Shown one piece after another: positions 1 to 5,027 of a stretch of DNA of 13,567 nucleotides (the stretch's first letter is position 1; each line of letters begins with the position of its first letter). This stretch comes from Ruminococcus sp. (lineage in GTDB: Bacteria > Bacillota > Clostridia > Oscillospirales > Acutalibacteraceae): positions 1 through 13,567 of the forward strand of contig JAFVVB010000216.1 in assembly GCA_017502425.1 (NCBI GenBank), written 5' to 3'. Under the pieces are notes generated by a model that did not search any database, was not told the origin of the DNA, and worked only from the letters and a program-made list of their open reading frames with translations. A program made the position numbers and the translations under genes.

Positions 1-197
1 CTGATTTAACAGATGCGGACGAAATAGATGTTTCACTTGCGGATGTTGACGGTGACAGCAGAATAAGTGTTATAGATGCGACCAGTATTCAGCTTTTGTT
101 AGCACAGATTATCGACAAACTCCCTGGTGAAGACATAGTCATAACACCACCGAGCATTGATTCTGATGGTTATTATGACCAGATAGTTAAACCATAA
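1..197 (+). CDS. Dockerin-containing protein, C-terminal fragment (5' end outside window)
   Basis: The reading frame beginning at base 3 is open from the window edge to TAA at 195-197 and gives 64 residues. It contains the second half of a type I dockerin: a calcium-loop segment DVDGDSRISVID followed by the recognition helix ATSIQLLLAQI. A roughly 25-residue tail rich in Pro, Asp and Ile follows the dockerin. Dockerins bind cohesin modules and place secreted enzymes or structural proteins on a cellulosome-like complex. The catalytic or binding part lies upstream of the window, so the function of the whole protein is unknown. The stop is 25 nt before the next start and no terminator lies between them, so the next small gene is probably co-transcribed. 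The dockerin call is firm; everything else about the protein is open. Confidence 0.85.
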   Translation, partial: DLTDADEIDVSLADVDGDSRISVIDATSIQLLLAQIIDKLPGEDIVITPPSIDSDGYYDQIVKP

Positions 198-222
198 ATT
201 ATAGTGGGAAGTAGGAAAGTTT

Positions 223-351
223 ATGAAAGAGATTTACGAAAAACTCTCAATCGATATTGAGTTTATCAATAAAGATGATGGAATAACTACATCAGCATCT
301 TTCGATGATGACCACGATAACGGCTTTATCGATTGGGGAGAGCTGGAATAA
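223..351 (+). CDS. 42-residue acidic peptide with one EF-hand-like loop; candidate RiPP precursor
   Basis: ATG at 223 follows an AGGAAAG Shine-Dalgarno-like site, and the frame ends at TAA 349-351. The N-terminal half (MKEIYEKLSIDIEFINKDDG) is leader-like. After an ITTSAS hinge the C-terminal half carries DDHDNGFIDWGE, which fits a 12-position EF-hand loop with Asp at 1, Asn at 5, Gly at 6, Ile at 8, Asp at 9 and Glu at 12, but His at 3. There is no signal peptide, no membrane segment and no Cys. The gene sits between a dockerin gene and a PqqD gene and is followed at once by a terminator, a layout common for RiPP precursors that need more transcript than their enzymes. The leader Tyr and the Thr before the tail loosely recall lasso-type leaders, but the usual Pro is missing and no cyclase is visible. 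It could also be a stray EF-hand fragment. That it is a gene is fairly likely; its role is inference. Confidence 0.6.
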   Translation: MKEIYEKLSIDIEFINKDDGITTSASFDDDHDNGFIDWGELE

Positions 352-359
352 TAAAAGGG

Positions 360-394
360 TCCCTGTGATAAGCATGACATCACAGGGATTTTTT
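360..394 (+). terminator. Intrinsic terminator, probable attenuator between the small peptide and pqqD-like genes
   Basis: A perfect 10-bp stem pairs 360-369 (TCCCTGTGAT) with 379-388 (ATCACAGGGA). The loop is 9 nt, G-U pairs can extend the base, and a run of T follows at 389-394. It lies 9 nt after the stop of the small peptide gene. The T run is directly followed by the Shine-Dalgarno site of the PqqD-like gene and no new promoter is visible, so partial read-through would express the downstream genes at a lower level. Confidence 0.85.
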
Positions 395-404
395 GGAGAA
401 AACT

Positions 405-680
405 ATGAAACTTAATTCAGATTATGTGCTGAGGGCTTTTTCCGGTAAATACATCGCTGTATCCGTAAACGACAGCGATGATAACAACAATGTTTTTATC
501 ACCATGAACAAAAGCTCGGCTTTTGTGTGGGAACTTCTGCAAAATGAGATGTCCTATGAAGAAGTACTCAGCAAAATTATAGAAAAATACAACATCGACG
601 AAGTCACAGCAAAGGCTGACCTTGATGAGTTTATTGATAAACTCAAAGAGGCAGGAGTGCTTTATGAACAGTCTGCGTGA
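405..680 (+). CDS. PqqD-family protein (RiPP recognition element-like)
   Basis: The 91-residue product begins at ATG 405, six bases after a GGAG site at 395-398; an upstream TTG in frame lies inside the terminator T run and is unlikely. The layout is that of the PqqD fold. There is a beta-rich N-terminal half (Tyr-Ile-Ala-Val-Ser-Val and Val-Phe-Ile-Thr-Met strands), then SSAFVWELL, the family's typical 'Asn-x-x-(Ala/Gly)-x-x-(Ile/Val)-Trp-x-x-(Leu)' segment. The C-terminal helices (YEEVLSKIIEKY, DLDEFIDKLKEAGVLYE) complete the fold. PqqD-like proteins bind leader peptides and present them to modifying enzymes in RiPP pathways; stand-alone copies also occur next to nucleotidyltransferase and signal-peptidase-like genes. 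The gene overlaps the next start by 17 nt, which suggests translational coupling. The family call is strong, but the peptide substrate is not shown; the 42-residue peptide upstream is the obvious candidate. Confidence 0.88.
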   Translation: MKLNSDYVLRAFSGKYIAVSVNDSDDNNNVFITMNKSSAFVWELLQNEMSYEEVLSKIIEKYNIDEVTAKADLDEFIDKLKEAGVLYEQSA

Positions 681-914
681 TATTGTTAACATACTGGGTA
701 ATACAGCGCCACTGTCCACGGGTATAGTGTGTGTCTCCTTCCTTTAGACCACAGAGACAGCGTGTATATTTTAAAAATAAATGAGTATACGAAGTATGAT
801 GTTGCGCTGTTTGAGAGAGCAGACGGACAACTTGTGTTGCATAGGGTCATAAAAATCAAAGACTCCGTCTATTACCCTTGTGGTGTTTTTCGCCCTTTGC
901 AAAAAACATTTTAA
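664..914 (+). pseudogene. Frameshifted S24/S26 signal-peptidase-like gene remnant
   Basis: ATG 664 has a good AGGAG site inside the end of the PqqD-like gene, but this frame meets TAG at 745-747 after 27 codons. Skipping two bases in the (GT)4 run at 727-734 joins it to a second open frame ending at TAA 912-914. The joined frame reads STGIVCLLPLDHRDSVYILK, then YDVALFERADGQLVLHRVIK and YYPCG. This is the familiar order of small S24/S26 peptidase-like proteins found beside PqqD genes: an 'S-M-x-P' block, a basic-acidic-hydrophobic strand, a 'DV-x-L-x-R' segment, 'VLHR', and a terminal 'CGDN' block. Here the catalytic Ser-Met reads Cys-Leu, and the protein breaks off at 'CG' without the Asp-Asn and the final 30 or so residues. 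Two or three separate lesions favour a true pseudogene over a sequencing error. The assignment rests on motif order, not a search. Confidence 0.65.
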
Positions 915-952
915 GGCAGTTTATGGCTTTTTTACGGTTTGCGGAGATAGGT

Positions 953-2131
953 ATGAATAATTATTTAGAAAACGGATATATTGTCTGCAATGCTATCGGT
1001 GATGCTGTGAACCTCAAAGATAGTCAGCCGATAAAATGCAAAACAAAAGAAGATGTTGTTAGCAGGATAAACTTTTTGATAACACACAACCTTATCACAC
1101 TGATTGATATTGCAGTTGATAAAGTTAGTCTTGCAGCATTTCTTGATAAAGACGAAAGCAAAAAGATTAATGACAAAGTTAAGCAAGCTGTTTTCAGACA
1201 GTTCAAATGTGATTTAATGAGCGATAGCATCAGCAAGAGCTTGTCAGAAAACTCTGTCAGACACATAGTTTTGAAGGGCACTGAGTTTAAGAGGTTTTAT
1301 CCCAACAGTTTAGTGCGCACATCAAACGATGTTGATATTTATATCAGCGCAGATGATTTGGAAAATGCCGGAAGAGTGCTTGGTGATATGGGCTTTCGCT
1401 TTGATAAAATCTACGACAACATTGAGTTTTCATACAGAAAAGATCCGAGATATTATGTTGAGCTCCATACCGATATGGAGGGTTTTACACAGCAGCAGAA
1501 AAGTGTACTGCAAGAGATCTCAAAAAACGCCGAAAAAGTCAGTGGAGAAAGATTTCGCCTTAATGATAACGATTTCTACATTCATTCTCTCTTTCATCTA
1601 TATAAGCATTTTGTGCGCTCAGGTGCAGGCGTGAGAATGTTTTTGGATGTTTATCTTGTCAGAAAAAATGGCACACTTGACTATCAGTACATACGACCGA
1701 TTTTGAAAAAACTCGGTATTGACGGGTTTGAGCAAGCTGTTATAAAAGTAAACAATGGTCTTTTTGAGGGCGTTTTAGCTGATGATGATATAAAAGATGT
1801 TGTTGAGTTTGTTTTTTCAAGCGGGACTTTCGGCAGAAACTCAAGCCACTTACACCTCAGCAAAATCAACACAAAAGCAACAGGAGAGAATCAATGGAGC
1901 CGAATGAATATAAATTACGGTGTCGGATTTGATGCTATGAAAAAGCGCTATCCTGTTTTAGAGAAGATACCTGTACTTTATCCGCTGAGCTTTATACACA
2001 GATTTTTCTATGGAATCATTCACAAGCGCAACGTGATAAAAAGTGCCGTGGAAAGAGAGCAGTCAGTTTCCAAAGACAGGGTAAACAGATACGATAAGAT
2101 ACTAAAAACCATGAAAATAAATAATCATTAA
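953..2131 (+). CDS. Nucleotidyltransferase family protein (PF14907-type)
   Basis: The 392-residue product starts at ATG 953, preceded by GGAG at 943-946. The frame is open further upstream, but that stretch overlaps the peptidase remnant and has no better start. The core motif is VLKGTEFKRFYPNSLVR (about residues 107-123) followed by TSNDVDIYI. Lys-Gly and the Arg-x-x-x-Asp-x-Asp pattern, with D126 and D128 as likely metal ligands, match the 'uncharacterised nucleotidyltransferase' family that sits in lasso-peptide and other RiPP loci. A later DFYIHSLFHLYKHFVRSG segment supplies the conserved His-rich helix, followed by LFLDV-like sequence (MFLDVYLV). The tail is basic (HKRNVIKSAVEREQ). The enzyme is predicted cytoplasmic, with no signal peptide. 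Members are thought to transfer a nucleotide to a peptide or small molecule, but the reaction is mostly unproven. It closes the unit with the PqqD-like gene and ends at a strong terminator. Confidence 0.82.
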   Translation: MNNYLENGYIVCNAIGDAVNLKDSQPIKCKTKEDVVSRINFLITHNLITLIDIAVDKVSLAAFLDKDESKKINDKVKQAVFRQFKCDLMSDSISKSLSENSVRHIVLKGTEFKRFYPNSLVRTSNDVDIYISADDLENAGRVLGDMGFRFDKIYDNIEFSYRKDPRYYVELHTDMEGFTQQQKSVLQEISKNAEKVSGERFRLNDNDFYIHSLFHLYKHFVRSGAGVRMFLDVYLVRKNGTLDYQYIRPILKKLGIDGFEQAVIKVNNGLFEGVLADDDIKDVVEFVFSSGTFGRNSSHLHLSKINTKATGENQWSRMNINYGVGFDAMKKRYPVLEKIPVLYPLSFIHRFFYGIIHKRNVIKSAVEREQSVSKDRVNRYDKILKTMKINNH

Positions 2132-2133
2132 GC

Positions 2134-2168
2134 AAAAGGGCTGTATCCGTTATCGGGTACAGCCTTTT
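2134..2168 (+). terminator. Intrinsic terminator after the nucleotidyltransferase gene
   Basis: The stem GGCTGTATCC (2139-2148) pairs with GGGTACAGCC (2155-2164), with one G-U pair. The stem extends through A-T pairs into AAAA and TTTT flanks. The same stem arms recur in the terminator at 7401-7440. Confidence 0.85.
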
Positions 2169-2345
2169 ATGTGCAATGTTGTGCAAAGTGATGCATTATT
2201 TAGAGTTTATATGTGCAACTTGACAGCGAGAGCGTAATTATAGGGTGCGGGGTGATAGGCGAAAGTGCTCTTTGAAGACTGATTCACTAAAGTCTGTGTG
2301 ATAATTATATTTATAATGTCAATAGATTAAAACAGGGGCAAATGC

Positions 2346-2351
2346 TATAAT
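2346..2351 (+). promoter_or_regulatory. Extended -10 promoter for the FIVAR/dockerin gene
   Basis: TATAAT at 2346-2351 is preceded by TG at 2343-2344, giving an extended -10 (TGC-TATAAT). The 17-bp-spaced -35 position (2323-2328, TAGATT) is poor, which is usual for extended -10 promoters. Transcription would start near 2358, just before the GGAGGTG ribosome site at 2367-2373. That excludes the in-frame ATG at 2365 as the start. Confidence 0.6.
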
Positions 2352-2379
2352 TTAATTGTAAGTTATGGAGGTGTTATTT

Positions 2380-3432
2380 ATGAAGAAAATATTATCGTTA
2401 TTGATTGCTGTTTCACTTACAATAGGAGTGATTTTTGCTGTACCGTTTACAGCACACGCAAATGACATTGATATGGCAAAAACCTCTGTTGAAAAATCCG
2501 AAGTATACATAGACGTAAGCGCTGTTATGGAAGAAGGCGAAACTTTCGGTGCTTTTGTGTGGTCGGATTATGATTATGGCAATTGGGCGGAGGTTGAATT
2601 ACACGAATCCGGTTGCTATACGGTTGAGATGAAAGCAGGCGAATGTGCGGTGTTTGCTATTATGAGTGAAACCGAGGTGCCTAGTTGGAATTATACTTTG
2701 CGCCAGACCGATGATGTGCGTTACTTTGGTGACTATAACTGTGTGGTTCTCAGCCACAGTGATGAAGGGAATCGTATGGATGTCGAGTGGAAGAACATAG
2801 ATTTTACTAATAAGACTTACTTAGATACTGTTATGCGCAGAGCTGAAAAAATTCTGTATGAAGATGCGGATAAGTATACTGAAGCCACCGTTGCTAATCT
2901 TGAGAAGGTCTATAAGTATGCTAAGGATTACTATGCACTTGCTAATGAGCAGTATTTAGTTGATGAGATGGCTTATTATCTTAGCCAAACGGTGTCCTAC
3001 CGTATGGCAAGAATAAAAGAGGACGGCACAGTCGATAAAAACAGCTTATCACAGGCTATCAGTACGGCTGTATCTTACGAGATGTCATTGGATACATTTA
3101 CCGGTTTATCGTGGAAGCACTTGATATATATGCGCGATAGAGCATTTTCGGTTAGCAGCGATAAAAAAGCTACACAAGAAGAGGTTGACGAAGCGGCACT
3201 GAATCTTTTTGATGCTATTGACGGACTGGAAAGAACATTCCAGTTTTACGGTGATACAGATGGTGATGGTAACCTCACTGTTTTAGACGCAACTATAATT
3301 CAGTGCTATGCAGCACACATCAAAATCATTCCTATGTCAAAGCTCAGATATGCTGATATGAACGATGACGGTGTAGTTTCTATCATGGATGCAACAATGA
3401 TTCAGCGGATTTTAGTTGAAGCATATTCATAA
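2380..3432 (+). CDS. Secreted dockerin protein with carbohydrate-binding-like and FIVAR-like domains
   Basis: The 350-residue product starts at ATG 2380, seven bases after GGAGGTG. Residues 1-27 form a Sec signal peptide (MKK, hydrophobic core, cleavage after AHA). Residues about 40-125 form a beta-rich domain with WSDYDYGNWAEVELHESGCY and WNYTLRQTDDV; the order of aromatic strands and the 'W-N-x-T-x-x-x-T-D-D' end recall starch-binding modules of ruminococci, but this is tentative. Residues about 140-280 hold two all-helical repeats; the second ends SWKHLIYMRDRAF and ATQEEVDEAALNLFDAIDGL, the classic FIVAR pattern of surface adhesins. Residues about 290-350 are a complete type I dockerin with loops DTDGDGNLTVLD and DMNDDGVVSIMD and helices ATIIQ and ATMIQ. 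No catalytic motif is seen, so a binding or structural role on a cohesin scaffold is likely. The gene is monocistronic. Confidence 0.85.
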   Translation: MKKILSLLIAVSLTIGVIFAVPFTAHANDIDMAKTSVEKSEVYIDVSAVMEEGETFGAFVWSDYDYGNWAEVELHESGCYTVEMKAGECAVFAIMSETEVPSWNYTLRQTDDVRYFGDYNCVVLSHSDEGNRMDVEWKNIDFTNKTYLDTVMRRAEKILYEDADKYTEATVANLEKVYKYAKDYYALANEQYLVDEMAYYLSQTVSYRMARIKEDGTVDKNSLSQAISTAVSYEMSLDTFTGLSWKHLIYMRDRAFSVSSDKKATQEEVDEAALNLFDAIDGLERTFQFYGDTDGDGNLTVLDATIIQCYAAHIKIIPMSKLRYADMNDDGVVSIMDATMIQRILVEAYS

Positions 3433-3448
3433 ACTCACACTATGATTT

Positions 3449-3483
3449 ATAAAGCTGTGCCTATACGGGCACAGCTTTTGTAT
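3449..3483 (+). terminator. Intrinsic terminator after the FIVAR/dockerin gene
   Basis: A perfect 11-bp stem pairs 3451-3461 (AAAGCTGTGCC) with 3468-3478 (GGCACAGCTTT), with a 6-nt loop and a T-rich tail. It lies 17 nt after the stop codon. Confidence 0.85.
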
Positions 3484-3648
3484 TTTGCTAATAATTAATC
3501 TGTTAGTCTTTGCTTGTGTATAGTAAGCTGGAATTAAAAAAGATGTGTTAGTTTTTTTGCATCAGGTGAAACACTTTGAGCGTTTTAAGTGTTTTATTAG
3601 TAAGAGGGTTTTACTCTCGTTTAGAAATTCATTTTAGGAGGGGAGACT

Positions 3649-4740
3649 ATGAAAAAGATAGTATCTTTTGTTCTTGTTACGATAATTTTATTCAGTGCTT
3701 TTGCTATTGGAGCTAACGCGACCGTAGTGGCATACATATACGGTGATCTTACCAAAGACAAGAAGGTTGATGTGTTTGATGCGACACGTATTCAACGTCA
3801 TCTTGCTAGAATAAACGAGCTTATCGGAATTGACCGTGAGATTGCAGATTTTGACAATGATAAACAAGCCACTATTCTTGATGCTACTGCTATTCAGCTA
3901 TGTAGCGCTAAGCTGATGGAAAACCCACGTGACAATGATAATTATCTTGAGTTTTACGTTGGGATTGATGATCTTGTTATTTCACCAAGCAAACCATATG
4001 AGAAACATAGTGTTTGTTTTTCCGCTATGTTTGATGATGTGTATAATCCTTTTAAGGATACGTTCGTTGATTACCATTTTACGGTTACTGAGGTGACCGA
4101 CGGAATCAATCGTGAAGTGCATTCAGAACATTCTCAACGTCCTTACATATATTACTCCTTCCCGGAAGAAGGAATATATGATGTAGAATTTAAGGTAAGT
4201 AAATTGGGACATAACGGAACATATACTATCACCAAGCGTGTTGAAGTTGTGCCATTTTATGTGTATGAATTTGACCAGAAACGTTTTGTTAATAATGTTA
4301 ACTCTTTGGATCCTTGGGAGTATCCATACGCCCCTGAAGATGCTAAAGAAATAGAATATGAACGTGTTCTGAATACTCAGGCGTGGTTGGTAACCGATAA
4401 ATATGGAGATAATGATATAAGCATTGATTTCGTAGCGCTTGTACACACAAAGGAAGAATACGACAAACTTTTCAGAATTGATAATCGTGTGTATACTGAC
4501 GAGTTCTTTGAGACAAAAAGCCTTGTTGTTGCAGTTTCTCCGGGCTACGAGCACTCCGATTACTCTCCGATAGAAGGTCTTTATTCAAAAGACGGGGTAC
4601 TGTATATAAAGGTTATTTATGCTAATAGCCGTCCGGAAGGTGATATGATGGAAGAAAGCGCTCCAACATGGTATTCATTCGTAGCTGTTGATAAAGCTGA
4701 CGTTGAGGATATCGAATCTGTACAGAGAGTCAGATGGTAA
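3649..4740 (+). CDS. Secreted protein with N-terminal dockerin and possible PrcB-like C-terminal domain
   Basis: ATG 3649 follows an AGGAGGGG site. The 363-residue product has a Sec signal peptide (residues 1-24, cleavage after ANA). A dockerin follows directly at about residues 32-91: loops DLTKDKKVDVFD and DFDNDKQATILD, helices ATRIQRHLARI and ATAIQLCSAKL. Both loops have Lys where Gly is normal at position 6, and the first has Thr at position 3, so calcium affinity may be altered. Residues about 97-205 are beta-rich (YHFTVTEVTDGI, GIYDVEFKVSK) and look like an Ig/PKD-type fold. Residues about 215-363 include FFETKSLVVAVSPGYEHSDY and a final YSFVAVDKADVE, which recall the PrcB C-terminal family ('protease complex subunit'), tentatively. 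N-terminal dockerins are less common than C-terminal ones. There are no obvious catalytic residues. A non-enzymatic part of a cohesin-dockerin complex is my best reading. Confidence 0.8.
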   Translation: MKKIVSFVLVTIILFSAFAIGANATVVAYIYGDLTKDKKVDVFDATRIQRHLARINELIGIDREIADFDNDKQATILDATAIQLCSAKLMENPRDNDNYLEFYVGIDDLVISPSKPYEKHSVCFSAMFDDVYNPFKDTFVDYHFTVTEVTDGINREVHSEHSQRPYIYYSFPEEGIYDVEFKVSKLGHNGTYTITKRVEVVPFYVYEFDQKRFVNNVNSLDPWEYPYAPEDAKEIEYERVLNTQAWLVTDKYGDNDISIDFVALVHTKEEYDKLFRIDNRVYTDEFFETKSLVVAVSPGYEHSDYSPIEGLYSKDGVLYIKVIYANSRPEGDMMEESAPTWYSFVAVDKADVEDIESVQRVRW

Positions 4741-4781
4741 AATTAAATTGGTCAATCGCAGAGCAACTTACTGATGTATAT

Positions 4782-4822
4782 AAAAAAGCGTACGGGAATG
4801 AGCTTCCTGTACGCTTTTTTTG
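4782..4822 (+). terminator. Strong intrinsic terminator after the N-terminal-dockerin gene
   Basis: A 16-bp stem pairs 4782-4797 (AAAAAAGCGTACGGGA) with 4805-4820 (TCCTGTACGCTTTTTT), with one G-U pair and a 7-nt loop. The A and T flanks make it potentially bidirectional, but no minus-strand gene needs it. Confidence 0.9.
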
Positions 4823-4942
4823 GTATTGCTTAGTTATTAAGGTGAGTGAAAAAGGTCGGGTTTTGAACATTGAAACTCGTTTTGGTGATAATCACTAGTT
4901 TTTTTAAGGTGATTTTAGGTAGATTAACAATGGCGAAAATCT

Positions 4943-4970
4943 TTGAAGTGTATTACAATTTTAGTATGTT
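4943..4970 (+). promoter_or_regulatory. Probable sigma-A promoter for the SGNH/dockerin gene
   Basis: TTGAAG (4943-4948) and TATGTT (4965-4970) are separated by 16 bp. Transcription would begin near 4977, at or inside the inverted repeat ACAGATG-N5-CATCTGT (4973-4991). The -10 matches consensus at only four of six positions. Confidence 0.45.
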
Positions 4971-4972
4971 TT

Positions 4973-4991
4973 ACAGATGCATAACATCTGT
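4973..4991 (+). promoter_or_regulatory. Inverted repeat at the predicted 5' end of the SGNH/dockerin transcript
   Basis: ACAGATG (4973-4979) and CATCTGT (4985-4991) are perfect 7-bp arms around CATAA. It lies directly after the predicted -10 box. It could be a 5'-terminal RNA hairpin that stabilises the message or a protein-binding operator. No T run follows, so it is not a terminator. Confidence 0.4.
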
Positions 4992-5027
4992 ACGCGTATG
5001 ATATTAAATGTTTGGGAGGAATATAAA

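Noticed and set aside
223..351. Lasso-peptide precursor
   Set aside because: The leader Pro is missing and no asparagine-synthetase-like cyclase or transglutaminase-like protease is in the window. Only the broader RiPP-like suggestion is kept.
878..952. In-frame upstream extension of the nucleotidyltransferase gene from TTG
   Set aside because: TTG has no ribosome site, while ATG 953 has GGAG at the right distance. The stretch also overlaps the peptidase remnant.
1329..1634. Plus-strand open frame of 101 codons in another frame
   Set aside because: It sits inside the nucleotidyltransferase gene, has no Shine-Dalgarno site and no recognisable domain.
2220..2225. Consensus TTGACA as a -35 box
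   Set aside because: No -10 hexamer is found at 16-18 bp, and the extended -10 at 2346-2351 fits the gene better.
2171..2225. Three copies of TGTGCAA
   Set aside because: The spacing is irregular and the motif short; it does not form a convincing iteron or operator array.
3569..3594. 8-bp inverted repeat AAACACTT/AAGTGTTT upstream of the N-terminal-dockerin gene
   Set aside because: The arms are AT-rich, the stem is weak and no T run of the right kind follows. I see no clear promoter around it, so no role can be supported.
4123..4554. Minus-strand open frame of 143 codons
   Set aside because: It lies fully inside the N-terminal-dockerin gene, and its composition (many Ile, Phe, Tyr, no domain) is that of an antisense shadow.
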